The translations under genes were made by a program, and so were the position numbers. Below, piece by piece: positions 1-8,797 of a stretch of DNA of 22,321 bases (its first letter is position 1; the number at the start of each line of letters is the position of its first letter). The stretch is from NCBI GenBank assembly GCA_002995645.1, contig PUHO01000013.1, positions 1-22,321 of the forward strand, read 5' to 3'. The DNA comes from SAR324 cluster bacterium (GTDB lineage Bacteria > SAR324 > XYD2-FULL-50-16 > HCM1). The notes beneath the pieces were generated by a model that worked only from the letters and a program-made list of their open reading frames with translations, was not told the DNA's origin and did no database searches.

Positions 1-2
1 CC

Positions 3-797
3 GACGAATCGCAAGCAACGTACGTACAAGATTTGCAAGACTTAGCTAGTTCTATGGAAAAATTAATAGAAAGCGCTAAATCAACTTTATTATACTTACA
101 CGGCTTTCGCGTTGCTTTATATGGCGAGGCTAACGTAGGTAAATCTAGTTTATTAAACCGGTTACTAGGTATAGATCGCGTTTTAGTTTCTTCCCAAGCA
201 GGAACAACAAGGGACAGTATAGAAACGACTTTAAAGCTAAACGATATCCCGTTTGTGCTTGTCGATACGGCAGGGGAAAAAGAAATTGAAAACGACATAG
301 AACAAGCTAGTTTAGAAAGAACTAGAAGAGAAATACAAAAAGCGGATCTTGTTTTATGGGTATTAGATTCTACTAAAGAATTCCCAACTATTCCTTTTCC
401 GGAAACAGATAATTTAATTTTTATATGGAATAAAGAAGATATAGCTAAAAGTGAAAGAATAGTACCGCAAACGTATGAATCCTATGCAAGCTATTCTATG
501 AGTGTTTTACAAGACGAATCGATTCTAAAATTAAAAGAAATACTATATAAACAAGCAAATCAGTTTAGCGGTGAAGTAGATAGCGCTTCGTTAACTACGT
601 TACGGCAAAAAGAAGTCTTAACGCAAGCTTGGCAACATGTGGAACAAGCGGTGTTTTTAGCAGAGAAAAAACAAGGTGATGAATACGTTACAGAAGAGGT
701 AAGGCAAGCTTTATATTATATAGATTCCCTTCTTGGGCAAACGACGGCAGATGATATTTTAGAGAAAATATTTAACTCATTTTGTATAGGCAAATAG
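3..797 (+). CDS. mnmE: MnmE (TrmE) tRNA modification GTPase, 5'-truncated by the window edge
   Basis: This is the C-terminal 264 residues of MnmE, which with MnmG installs the (carboxymethyl)aminomethyl group on U34 of certain tRNAs in the cytoplasm. The frame is open to the first base of the window. A TTG at 33 could act as a start, but the family is about 450 residues long and its N-terminal formyl-THF-binding domain is absent here, so the gene begins upstream. The G domain is complete: G1 GEANVGKS (123-146), G2 TTRD (204-215), G3 DTAG (264-275) and G4 NKED (429-440). It sits inside the helical domain, and the protein ends in CIGK (783-794), the family's C-terminal motif with its catalytic cysteine. 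No active-site residue that I can check is missing. The TAG stop is directly followed by the ATG of the next gene, so translation is probably coupled. Confidence 0.96.
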   Translation, partial: DESQATYVQDLQDLASSMEKLIESAKSTLLYLHGFRVALYGEANVGKSSLLNRLLGIDRVLVSSQAGTTRDSIETTLKLNDIPFVLVDTAGEKEIENDIEQASLERTRREIQKADLVLWVLDSTKEFPTIPFPETDNLIFIWNKEDIAKSERIVPQTYESYASYSMSVLQDESILKLKEILYKQANQFSGEVDSASLTTLRQKEVLTQAWQHVEQAVFLAEKKQGDEYVTEEVRQALYYIDSLLGQTTADDILEKIFNSFCIGK

Positions 798-1196
798 ATG
801 TTACTTCCTTTATTACAAAAAAAGAAAAGTTTATTACAAGAACTATTGCTCTATAGTCAACAAGCTTTACTTGAAAATATAGACGAACAAGAGATTGACG
901 AACAAAGGCACCGCGTTTTAGAAGAACTAGATAAGCTTGAAAGTAGGATAGAAGAAAAAGAACAAATGCAAACAAAGCAAGAACAAGCGTATTTGCTAAG
1001 TTTTACAAGTTTACTTTCTAGTATAGAAGCGAATAACGATCTTTTATTATCTAATTTATTACAACACAAAGAAGAGCTTGATTTAGAAAGAAAAGAATGG
1101 CAAAATATACCTATTATTCCTGTGCAAAATAATAAACAACAACAGCCAAAACACAAAGTCGCGGCAAAGCATGTTATTAATACGTATAAAGCATAA
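798..1196 (+). CDS. Small coiled-coil protein, FlgN-like (possible flagellar export chaperone)
   Basis: The 132-residue protein is cytoplasmic, with no signal peptide or membrane segment. Residues 1-110 are almost entirely helical, rich in Leu, Glu, Gln and Lys with heptad-like spacing (LLQKKKSLLQELLLYSQQAL, then VLEELDKLESRIEEKEQ). A Gln/Lys-rich, probably disordered tail follows (112-132). FlgN-type chaperones have this length and build and hold the hook-filament junction proteins FlgK and FlgL before export. In Borrelia, the gene after mnmE is a flagellar flbF/flgN-type gene followed by flgK and flgL. Here flgK/flgL are not downstream, so the assignment rests on composition, size and the mnmE neighbour only. 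The start codon abuts the mnmE stop with no separate ribosome binding site. A generic coiled-coil protein is the main alternative. Confidence 0.6.
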   Translation: MLLPLLQKKKSLLQELLLYSQQALLENIDEQEIDEQRHRVLEELDKLESRIEEKEQMQTKQEQAYLLSFTSLLSSIEANNDLLLSNLLQHKEELDLERKEWQNIPIIPVQNNKQQQPKHKVAAKHVINTYKA

Positions 1197-1208
1197 ATTG
1201 TTTTAATT

Positions 1209-2999
1209 ATGTTCTCTAGAATTATTTTTGTTTTTATTTGTCTTACTATCTGTTTTACTTCTCCTTCTTTTGCTATTAATCCGGAGCACTTACAAACTTT
1301 GCTTGATAGTAAAAAATGTAATAAATGCGATTTAGCAAATGCGAATTTAAGCAAACGAGATTTAAGTAATGCTGTCATTACTAATTCCGATCTCACAAAC
1401 GCTAATTTATCAAGCGCCGATCTTCGTGGTGCGAATTTACGCGGTACTAATTTAAACAACGTTATTCTTGATAATACAATCTGGACTAACGGGGAACGTT
1501 GCGATATTTCTTCTATTGGGCGGTGTTTAACAAAAACGTTAAAGCTTTTACTTAAACAAAAAGAATGCGTTGATTGTGATTTGTCCTATTTTCAAATTGA
1601 CCGCGCTATTTTGCAAGACGCGCAGTTAAGAGGGACTAAGTTTGTTGGCGCTAGTTTGTCGCGTGTTGTTTTTGATAAAGCGTCTTTAATATACGCCGAT
1701 TTTTCCTATGCTGACTTACAAAAAGCGAACTTACTACATGCTAACTTATATCGTGTGAATTTGTATAAAGCAAATTTAAGCGGCGCTATTTGGGTTACCG
1801 GTGAATTTTGTAAAAATAATTCGATTAGTATGTGTAAAACAAATCAATGGCAACGAATGGTTAAAACAAAGATATGTAAAAAATGTATTTTGTTATTACT
1901 CTATATGCCTAAATATAATTTTAGTAATCATAATCTAGAAGATAGCGATTTAAGAAGTAGCATACTGAAACAAGCTAATTTTACTGAAGCAAACCTGTTT
2001 AAAACGCGCTTATCCGGCAGCTGGTTAAACGGTAGTATTTTTAATAAAACAAACTTGCAAGAAGCGGAGATTAAAGAAGTAGATATGCAGCATAGTCATT
2101 TTACTGATACAAATCTAGCTAATGCAGTCATAACAAAAAGCGACTTGTCTTCTTCTACTTTTAAAAACGTACGGTTAACAAAAACTAATTTTAGTAATAG
2201 TAAATTACAAAATGCTAAGTTTATTAACGTTAACTTTGCATCGGCTGATTTAACTAAGACGAATTTAAATAATGCGTCGTTTGAGAATATAGATTTTGGC
2301 GAAGCTAATTTTGAAGGCGCTATGTGGGTTAATAATTTACCTTGTTTAGCACAATCGCAAGGTAATTGTATTACTATTAACGTGAAACAAACAATAGGAG
2401 ACAAACATTGTGAAGGTTGTTCTTTAGTATATGCCGGCTTAGCAAGTAAAAATTTAAGTAGGGTGAATTTGGAAAAGGCTGATTTAACGCATGCTTTTTT
2501 AGAAGGTACTGATTTATCTTTTTCGAATTTACGTAATGCGAAATTGAGTTTTGTGAACTTAAGTAAAGCGGATTTAAGCTCTAGCGATTATAGAGGCGCT
2601 AATTTTAAAAATACAATTTGGGTTGACGGCAAGAAGTGTGAAGCGCCGTATATTGGACAATGTACAAACGAAACGTTACGGAAGTTATATAAAAATCAAG
2701 CTTGCCCTAGTTGTAATTTAATGTATATGAACGGGATAAAGAAAAATTTTCATTGGTATAATTTTAAAAACGCCAACTTAAAAGGTGCAAATTTTTTTGG
2801 CGCCGATCTACGAGGGGCTATTTTTGAAAATGCAAACCTAGAAAAAGCGAATTTCACAGGTGCAAACTTGAAACATGTTATTTTTAAAAATGCTAATGTG
2901 AAAGAGGCTTTTTTTAGCAAAGCGATTATTGAAAATACAAGGTGGACAGATGATACTGTTTGTGAAAAAACGTTGACTAATTGTGCAAGACAAAAATAG
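1209..2999 (+). CDS. Exported pentapeptide-repeat protein with five four-cysteine modules
   Basis: The 596-residue protein has a signal peptide (residues 1-22, cleavage after SPSFA), so it acts outside the cytoplasm. The mature part is made of A(D/N)LxxANLxxA-type pentapeptide repeats, which fold as a right-handed quadrilateral beta-helix. These are grouped into five modules. Each opens with a CxxC pair followed by (D/S/N)L (Cys 37/40, 120/123, 223/226, 401/404, 499/502). Each closes with a W-containing turn and a second pair (98/106, 201/209, 379/387, 477/485, 585/592). The mature protein therefore has exactly 20 cysteines, four per module, probably disulfide-bonded caps between helix segments. 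Module 3 is the longest. There is no Shine-Dalgarno sequence, and the gene lies 12 bp after the previous one and 23 bp before the next. Its role is unknown; a structural or binding role at the cell surface is a guess. Confidence 0.9.
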   Translation: MFSRIIFVFICLTICFTSPSFAINPEHLQTLLDSKKCNKCDLANANLSKRDLSNAVITNSDLTNANLSSADLRGANLRGTNLNNVILDNTIWTNGERCDISSIGRCLTKTLKLLLKQKECVDCDLSYFQIDRAILQDAQLRGTKFVGASLSRVVFDKASLIYADFSYADLQKANLLHANLYRVNLYKANLSGAIWVTGEFCKNNSISMCKTNQWQRMVKTKICKKCILLLLYMPKYNFSNHNLEDSDLRSSILKQANFTEANLFKTRLSGSWLNGSIFNKTNLQEAEIKEVDMQHSHFTDTNLANAVITKSDLSSSTFKNVRLTKTNFSNSKLQNAKFINVNFASADLTKTNLNNASFENIDFGEANFEGAMWVNNLPCLAQSQGNCITINVKQTIGDKHCEGCSLVYAGLASKNLSRVNLEKADLTHAFLEGTDLSFSNLRNAKLSFVNLSKADLSSSDYRGANFKNTIWVDGKKCEAPYIGQCTNETLRKLYKNQACPSCNLMYMNGIKKNFHWYNFKNANLKGANFFGADLRGAIFENANLEKANFTGANLKHVIFKNANVKEAFFSKAIIENTRWTDDTVCEKTLTNCARQK

Positions 3000-3022
3000 G
3001 AAATTTCTTTTATTGAAAGAGT

Positions 3023-3928
3023 ATGCAAAAAACACAGATTATTTTTTTAGCTGCCGGCATGGCAAGGCGCTACGGTAGTTTAAAACAACTGGAAAAAGTA
3101 GGACCTAACCAAGAAAGTTTAATGGAGTATACGCTATATGATGCGTGGAAATCCGGTTTTTCAGAAGCTATTTTTATTATAAGAGAAGATTTTGAAGAAG
3201 AGTTTGTAAATAAAATTGTTAAACCGTATCGCAAATTAATGCCAATACGTTACGTCTTCCAAAGTATAGACGAGCTACCTTCCGGCATATCGCTTAGGAA
3301 AGACCGCGTTAAACCGTGGGGAACGGCGCACGCTTTGTGGTGTGCTAAAGATTGTATTAATGCGCCGTTTGCTTTAGTGAACGCCGATGATTTTTATGGT
3401 AAAACTTCCTTGCAAGTATTGCAAAAATGGCTTTCTCAAGTAGATCCGCAAACTACGGAAGCTAGTTTAGTTGGCTATAAATTGTCTGAAACTTTATCAG
3501 CTGCCGGGAGCGTTTCAAGAGGCGTTTGCGATGTGAAAAAAAATAGATTAGTTACGATTGAAGAATATACTAAGATTAGTAAACAACAAGATAGCTACGT
3601 TGCGCAATTACCTTGTAAAAACGTGATTTGGCAATATAATCCTTGGGTTTCTTTGAACTGTTGGGGCTTAACGCCTTCTTTTCTTCTTGAAATAGAATCG
3701 CAAATAAAAGATTTTTTTACACACATCACAGGCGAAGAAATAGAAAATAAAGAAATATTCTTGCCTGAAGTTATAGCTAAGATCTTAGAAGATAAAACAA
3801 AACAAGCTTACTTTTTTAAAAGTGAAGAAAAATGGCTAGGTTTAACTTATCCGCAAGATATTGCCTTTGCAAAAAAGGAATTAGAACAGTTAGTTACACG
3901 CAACGTATATCCTCCGTCACTGATATAA
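3023..3928 (+). CDS. Nucleotidyltransferase (GT-A fold sugar-phosphate NTP transferase family)
   Basis: This 301-residue cytoplasmic protein resembles sugar-1-phosphate nucleotidyltransferases, which make NDP-sugars from a sugar phosphate and an NTP. The nucleotide-binding start is FLAAGMARRYGSLKQ (residues 8-22), a variant of the AAGxGTR signature. GTAHAL (100-105) matches the base/sugar-contact loop, and VNADDFYG (119-126) carries the metal-binding acidic residues. In most relatives the signature has a Gly where Met-Ala-Arg occurs here, so the exact substrate cannot be inferred. The C-terminal third (about 200-301) contains an acidic, less conserved region. It probably forms the last gene of the mnmE block: the next gene has its own promoter. 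The best Shine-Dalgarno match, AGGA at the preceding stop, is too distant to be convincing. Confidence 0.85.
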   Translation: MQKTQIIFLAAGMARRYGSLKQLEKVGPNQESLMEYTLYDAWKSGFSEAIFIIREDFEEEFVNKIVKPYRKLMPIRYVFQSIDELPSGISLRKDRVKPWGTAHALWCAKDCINAPFALVNADDFYGKTSLQVLQKWLSQVDPQTTEASLVGYKLSETLSAAGSVSRGVCDVKKNRLVTIEEYTKISKQQDSYVAQLPCKNVIWQYNPWVSLNCWGLTPSFLLEIESQIKDFFTHITGEEIENKEIFLPEVIAKILEDKTKQAYFFKSEEKWLGLTYPQDIAFAKKELEQLVTRNVYPPSLI

Positions 3929-3952
3929 TAGTTTTTGTATATAAAATAGACC

Positions 3953-3981
3953 TTGTTTTTATTGCTTTATTTTAGTATATT
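3953..3981 (+). promoter_or_regulatory. Predicted sigma-70-type promoter for the 1328-aa gene
   Basis: TTGTTT (3953-3958) and TATATT (3976-3981) are separated by exactly 17 bp in the 90-bp gap before the gene at 4019. A 12-nt palindrome, AGTAATATTACT, lies between the -10 box and the start codon. The region is AT-rich, so a chance match is possible, but it is the best pair in the gap. Confidence 0.55.
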
Positions 3982-4018
3982 AACTTAAAGTAATATTACT
4001 AGATATCTAAAGTATTTT

Positions 4019-7000
4019 ATGTCAAAAAATTTATCTAATACTACCATAGCTATCCAAGCAAGCAGCGTCTTAGTTGCGCCGACGACTCAAAAGCAAATCA
4101 AAACGCAACTCCTTGAAGCGTTAGATAAATTTAATCAACTTGATGAAAATGATAACTTAGTTATTAATTATATTCTTAATAATAACGATGCTGATCTAGC
4201 AACTTTACTTGCGGCTAATCCGGATATAGACGTTGTTTTTTCCGGCTTTAACCTGCATGCTTCGTCAAGATATAAATCGATAGCCGATGCGAAAGGTGCA
4301 TCTCGTTTCCCTGTATATAAAGAATGGCTGGATATTGTTAGCAAAGAAAGTTTTGTTGCTAAACAATTGATTTTGACCGGAAACATTCCGGAAATGTTAG
4401 AGCATTTTTTAAAAAATAAAATCAACATTGTTTTTTATTATAAAAAAGAACCGAACAAGCCTATCTTAGTACGCGATCTATCTGAGTTATATATCCAGTT
4501 AACAGAAGAAACAGAGCCAATATATTTGCATTCAGCTGCTAAACCGGTTGACGTACAACCGATTATTCTTAGTCACGTTGGCGTTATTCAAATAGATCAA
4601 CTTACCTTTCACGGTATATTGCATATTGAAAAAGACGGGACGATTCCACATAGTTTAATTAGTATTTTTATTCATAAAGTTTTATTGTTTGAAAATGAAA
4701 GAAATCAGCTAATTATTCAAAGCCAAAAAAAAGAAAATAGATATTTAATAAGGACAAAACGTTTTTTTATCTGCCTAGACGATCCTTTTAAAGATATTTT
4801 AACAGCTACTCTTTCCTTTCTAAACGTTAAGTTTATAGAAGCCTATTCGTCTTTAGAAGAAGCAGAACACACCTTGCAACAAGGTAGCGTTATGTTGTTG
4901 CTACATGCGTTAAAAGATCAACAATATGAGCCGGTTTTTACAGAGCTGGAACAGGCGGATCGCGACGATTTCTTTTTTCATATGTTAACGAAAAAAGAGA
5001 TTCTTTCTATTTTCAAAGCAGAGTATAAACTTGCAGGCAATGCGTTAATACAAATTGAAGAAAGTACTTTTAAATCCATTATAGATTTAATGCCTGATGC
5101 GATTAGTCATTTTCTTATTAATCATATTGCAGCGGAAGATCAAGAAAGATTTCTTTTACAAATCTCATTCGCCGCAAGAGTACAATATTTTATTAAACAT
5201 ATTAAAAACGCAACGATTGCGGAAGAAATGTGGGACTTGTTTACACCGGAAGTGCAAACAAAAACAGTACAAACAATTAGCGTAGAGATAGCTTCTTTCT
5301 TACTACTTTTCAATGAAGATTTATTTAAAGAATTGTTCCCACAATACGCGGCAGACATAGAACAGGAAGAGGAGAAAGTAAGTTTTACAAAAATGTCGGA
5401 AGAAGAAAGGCGTAATAAATATGTAAAAATCACAGAGGAGTTTAAAAAAAATCTATTTGATTTTGCGGCAGTGGAAGCGGACGTTTTAAAAGAGATTATG
5501 ATTGGCTACCTCCAATTTGACGCGCATCAGTTTGTTGACGCACTTACGCCGGAAATACGTAAAGAAATATGGCTTAAAAGAGCATCGCAACATATAGACC
5601 GCGTTGTTGCTTTACTAGAGACGAAAGAAAGACTTTCTATTATTTTATTACATAAACAAATCTTTTTTAATTTGTTTAAACATATAGAAAATTTTCTTGA
5701 AGATCATCTTGAAAAAGAAGAATTTCAACGGTTTGCTTATCAATTGTTTATTACGTTAAAGCAATTTAATACGAATGAAACAAAAGTACAGTTTTTTAAA
5801 GCAAAAGCAAAACAAGAAGCCAGTTCGCCGCATATGTCTAAATCGCTGCTTGCTTTTTTAAAGGACCCTTCTTCAAAAGAAATGGCGAACAAATTGTATG
5901 CTAAAATTAGTGGGCATAATTTAAATTATTTTTTACTTATTACTTTTTCACGGTATTTGCCAAAACTCCAGCAATATCCAGTATTAAAAAACGTGACGCC
6001 AGTTGTGATTGATCAATTAATATCACCGGATATTATTACTACGTTAAACCCGCCAATCCTAGATCCGGCAGCGCAACAATACGATATAGAAACGTCTTTG
6101 ACACAACATATTGAAAAGTTAGAAGCACAACTAGCAGCAGAAAAAGAAACGAAAGTAATTGCTCGCTACCTTTTAGAAAGCAATATTGTGTGTATGAAAG
6201 CCACCTTGAGTATAGTGCAAGGAAGTTTTTCGCAAGAAACAATGAGTAACCTTGATAATCGCGAAGAAAGCCGTAAAAAGTTATTAATGCCACTATTGCA
6301 AAGGCTTACGAAACTCACTCAAACGGTCAAAAATATACAAGATCAGATTATCAAGTTGTTTGAACGTAAACAAAAGATAATGGATGCGTTTTCCTCAGTA
6401 TTTGAAGCTTATCACGAATATATAGGAAAATTAAAAAATCATATTATTAAAAAAGAAAACATTGCTAAACAACTAGAAATTATTAAAGCAACTAAAGGCG
6501 AGTTACAAGGAAAAACGCAGCAAATAGAAGAAGCAATTTCTAAACAAATTATGCCTGTTTTAACAGAACAAATTAAATCTTCTTTTGTTGATAAAGTAAT
6601 ACAACAAGCGCAAAGCTTATCTTTATTAAAAGAAAAGGTCGTTACTCGTCGTATATTTCAATTGAAAGAAAGAGAGCTTCAACGAATCAAGAAACTAAAT
6701 CCCGTTTTTGTTTGTTCCGATCCCTGGGTTAAAATGTTGTTAACTTCCTTTTTGAAAACGGAAAAAGTGGACGATGTTTTTTCTATAGTAACAATACGAA
6801 ATACGATTACAGACACAAATAAGCTTGTTTTTATAGATGCTCATGTTGACAAAGAAAAAATTACAGAGCAAGCAAAACATGATCAAATCCGTTATTTTTG
6901 TGATAAAGACGTGTTTCAACAATTGCAAAACTTAGGAAAACAAGAAGCGCAAATATTGAATAACTATAAAAAGACACTGAAAAAATACCAAGAATATGAA

Positions 7001-8005
7001 AATTTTATTGCTAAAGCTAACAGTAAAGTCGCGCCTTTGTTGCAAAAGCAAGTAACCGGGCACAGGGCGGTTAATGAGATTATGCAAAAATATACAGTGT
7101 TAGTAGCGCAATTTAAAAAGAAAAAATATCAATTAAAACGCAGTCAAAATACAGTTCGATCTTTAGAAGGATCTTTGAAAAAAATAGATACTTCTTTTGT
7201 TCAAATTAGAAAAGAATTAACAGAAGTAGCAACGCAGCTTACTCAAAACGCGTCTGATGCTTCGGTTGCTGATGAGTTAAAAGATTCGCTTTCTAGTAAA
7301 TTTCTTTCTTTAAGTAAAGAGATAGGCGACGTTTCGTTTTTTCAAGTTGTTAACGATGCAAATAAATTGATTGTTGATGCTATTATAGAAAAAGGAGTAG
7401 AGGTTTTATATACCGATTCTTTATTTTCAGGTGATATACAGTCTATTAAGAACGGTATGATTATTTTTGAAGAGGCTGTTTTAACAAGAAATATAAAATC
7501 GGCAGTAACAAAAGGAATAGAAAATTTCTTTGAACATAAAATCACATTGCAAGAGGCTAATTTTTATAAATTAAAAGCGCGTAGTTCCGCTTATAAAATA
7601 GATATTGATTTAGCTGTTGTTTTAGCTGATAGGCAAACAGATAAACTAGATGGGTTAACGCAAGTGGTTAGTGATTTTAAAGAAGCAAATCCAGATGCTT
7701 ACGTGATTACTTTGCTTCCGTATAGTTTGCAAGATGAGCAAGATATTATAAGGCAAACAGAGATTCGTAATCGTTCGTATTTAGTTAATACAAGTCTTGC
7801 GCACTTAACGTCGACGCAAAATATGCAAGATTTATTAGAAACTATTTTTTTTGGACAGGTTAAGTATCAAACTAAGGCAGAAGAAACCAAGACTGAAGAA
7901 ACCAAGACTGAAGAAACCAAGACTGAAGAAACCAAGGCTGAAGATACCAAGGCTGAAGATACCAAGGCTGAAGATACCAAGGCTGAAGATACAAAAGAGG
8001 AATAA
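4019..8005 (+). CDS. Very large cytoplasmic protein of unknown function with degenerate receiver-like segments, coiled coils and an acidic repeat tail
   Basis: I do not recognise this 1328-residue protein. It has no signal peptide or membrane helix. Three stretches look like the first strand and acidic pocket of a response-regulator receiver or similar alpha/beta domain: FFICLDDPFKDI (about 248), NPVFVCSDPWVKML (about 894) and DIDLAVVLADRQTD (about 1195). None shows a clean phospho-acceptor Asp followed by the conserved Thr/Ser and Lys, so they may be pseudo-receivers. Residues 330-660 are largely alpha-helical. Long charged coiled coils occupy roughly 695-890 and 970-1080. The tail (about 1285-1328) is nine TK(A/T)E(E/D)-type pentads encoded by 15-bp DNA repeats. 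The ATG lies behind a weak ribosome binding site but a good promoter. The 3' neighbour methyltransferase is translationally coupled. A scaffold or signalling role is possible; no function should be assigned. Confidence 0.88.
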   Translation: MSKNLSNTTIAIQASSVLVAPTTQKQIKTQLLEALDKFNQLDENDNLVINYILNNNDADLATLLAANPDIDVVFSGFNLHASSRYKSIADAKGASRFPVYKEWLDIVSKESFVAKQLILTGNIPEMLEHFLKNKINIVFYYKKEPNKPILVRDLSELYIQLTEETEPIYLHSAAKPVDVQPIILSHVGVIQIDQLTFHGILHIEKDGTIPHSLISIFIHKVLLFENERNQLIIQSQKKENRYLIRTKRFFICLDDPFKDILTATLSFLNVKFIEAYSSLEEAEHTLQQGSVMLLLHALKDQQYEPVFTELEQADRDDFFFHMLTKKEILSIFKAEYKLAGNALIQIEESTFKSIIDLMPDAISHFLINHIAAEDQERFLLQISFAARVQYFIKHIKNATIAEEMWDLFTPEVQTKTVQTISVEIASFLLLFNEDLFKELFPQYAADIEQEEEKVSFTKMSEEERRNKYVKITEEFKKNLFDFAAVEADVLKEIMIGYLQFDAHQFVDALTPEIRKEIWLKRASQHIDRVVALLETKERLSIILLHKQIFFNLFKHIENFLEDHLEKEEFQRFAYQLFITLKQFNTNETKVQFFKAKAKQEASSPHMSKSLLAFLKDPSSKEMANKLYAKISGHNLNYFLLITFSRYLPKLQQYPVLKNVTPVVIDQLISPDIITTLNPPILDPAAQQYDIETSLTQHIEKLEAQLAAEKETKVIARYLLESNIVCMKATLSIVQGSFSQETMSNLDNREESRKKLLMPLLQRLTKLTQTVKNIQDQIIKLFERKQKIMDAFSSVFEAYHEYIGKLKNHIIKKENIAKQLEIIKATKGELQGKTQQIEEAISKQIMPVLTEQIKSSFVDKVIQQAQSLSLLKEKVVTRRIFQLKERELQRIKKLNPVFVCSDPWVKMLLTSFLKTEKVDDVFSIVTIRNTITDTNKLVFIDAHVDKEKITEQAKHDQIRYFCDKDVFQQLQNLGKQEAQILNNYKKTLKKYQEYENFIAKANSKVAPLLQKQVTGHRAVNEIMQKYTVLVAQFKKKKYQLKRSQNTVRSLEGSLKKIDTSFVQIRKELTEVATQLTQNASDASVADELKDSLSSKFLSLSKEIGDVSFFQVVNDANKLIVDAIIEKGVEVLYTDSLFSGDIQSIKNGMIIFEEAVLTRNIKSAVTKGIENFFEHKITLQEANFYKLKARSSAYKIDIDLAVVLADRQTDKLDGLTQVVSDFKEANPDAYVITLLPYSLQDEQDIIRQTEIRNRSYLVNTSLAHLTSTQNMQDLLETIFFGQVKYQTKAEETKTEETKTEETKTEETKAEDTKAEDTKAEDTKAEDTKEE
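7871..8002 (+). repeat. 15-bp coding tandem repeat (acidic TKxEE/TKAED tail)
   Basis: Three identical ACCAAGACTGAAGAA units (7886-7930) are followed by four identical ACCAAGGCTGAAGAT units (7931-7990). A variant unit stands at each end. The unit is a multiple of three, so slippage would change tail length without breaking the frame. The two homogeneous blocks indicate two separate rounds of recent expansion. Confidence 0.95.
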
Positions 8006-8008
8006 AAC

Positions 8009-8662
8009 GTGCGTGACCTATACCAACTTTCACAAGAAGAAGCTTTTTGTGTGAAAAGAAATAAAGTCCCATTATGGCTAAACGATTTGAAAAACTTAGG
8101 GCTCTATTTAAAGGTGCCTATTATATCAGATGACGTAGGTTGCTATTTACGTCTTTTTTGCCAATTACAACAACCGCAAAAAATATTAGAAATAGGTTGC
8201 GGTATCTCTTATTCATCACATTGGATGCTTCTTGATTCCCCACAAAGTGAGTTTACCGGCATTGATATGAATCCCGATCGTATTCATATTTGTAAAGATT
8301 ATTTTGCCATATCTAATATAGGAAAAAAAATACAACTACGTTGCCAAATGGCAGAAGACTTTTTTGCGGAAGCACAGCCTGACAACGAATATGATTTAAT
8401 TTTCCAAGACGCTGCAAAAAGAAGCTATGTAAGTATGTTAGACGATTGTTGTAAAGCACTGAAAAAAGGAGGGTGGTTTATTGTAGATAATATATTTTTT
8501 GAAGGGCGCATTTTTTCTATGCCAGACAAAGATAAAAAGAAATATACTAAAACAGTTAACGATTTGCAAACTTTTTTAGAAGAAGTTGAACAAAGCCCCA
8601 AATTAAGTAGTTATTTTTTACCCATAGGAGACGGGATCCTTATTGCGCGGAAAGTTGTTTAG
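8009..8662 (+). CDS. Class I SAM-dependent O-methyltransferase (COMT/YrrM-like family)
   Basis: This 217-residue cytoplasmic enzyme has the SAM-binding motif I ILEIGCGISYSS (about 59-70), the acidic ribose-binding Asp in GIDMN (about 85-88) and the family's metal-site region QDAAKRSY (133-140), where DADKxxY is usual, followed by IVDN (158-161). These are the marks of O-methyltransferase family 3, whose members methylate small phenolics or, in Bacillus YrrM/TrmR, 5-hydroxyuridine at tRNA position 34. The tRNA possibility is notable because MnmE also acts at U34, but the genes are 7 kb apart and this is inference. The start is GTG at 8009. GAGG inside the end of the preceding gene (7997-8000) gives a good ribosome binding site at 8-bp spacing, and only three bases separate the two genes, so expression is coupled. 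Confidence 0.87.
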   Translation: MRDLYQLSQEEAFCVKRNKVPLWLNDLKNLGLYLKVPIISDDVGCYLRLFCQLQQPQKILEIGCGISYSSHWMLLDSPQSEFTGIDMNPDRIHICKDYFAISNIGKKIQLRCQMAEDFFAEAQPDNEYDLIFQDAAKRSYVSMLDDCCKALKKGGWFIVDNIFFEGRIFSMPDKDKKKYTKTVNDLQTFLEEVEQSPKLSSYFLPIGDGILIARKVV

Positions 8663-8664
8663 TG

Positions 8665-8682
8665 TAAATAAATGCTTATTTA
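8665..8682 (+). terminator. Weak AT-only hairpin after the methyltransferase gene
   Basis: TAAATAA (8665-8671) and TTATTTA (8676-8682) form a perfect 7-bp stem with an ATGC loop three bases after the stop codon. There is no G-C pair in the stem and no long T tract, so it is at best a poor terminator. Confidence 0.25.
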
Positions 8683-8687
8683 TTGTG

Positions 8688-8709
8688 GCTAGTATTGTAT
8701 AATTATAAT
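8688..8709 (+). promoter_or_regulatory. Likely -10 region of the first lipoprotein gene
   Basis: Two overlapping TATAAT boxes (8698-8703 and 8704-8709) sit about 90 bp upstream of the ATG at 8798. No good -35 hexamer lies at 16-18 bp from either box. A 6-bp hairpin (GTATAT/ATATAC, loop TTAT) follows. This leader lacks the TTGCAT-type promoter and nested hairpins found before the next three lipoprotein genes. Confidence 0.4.
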
Positions 8710-8797
8710 TTTTAATGTATATTTATATATACTTCTAGTTATCTGTGTGTTTAATATTATGATAATGAAAGAAAAAAATTAATTTAATGAGGTTTAT

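Noticed and set aside
33..35. TTG at 33 as the true start of a short MnmE-like GTPase
   Set aside because: The frame is open upstream to the window edge, and what is missing corresponds to the normal N-terminal domain, so truncation by the window is simpler.
857..1459. 200-codon minus-strand frame across the FlgN-like and pentapeptide genes
   Set aside because: It overlaps two well-supported genes, and its Leu/Ser/Cys-rich product mirrors their codon pattern.
7851..8054. Frame encoding repeated KKPRLKKPRL
   Set aside because: It is the out-of-frame reading of the 15-bp acidic-tail repeat.
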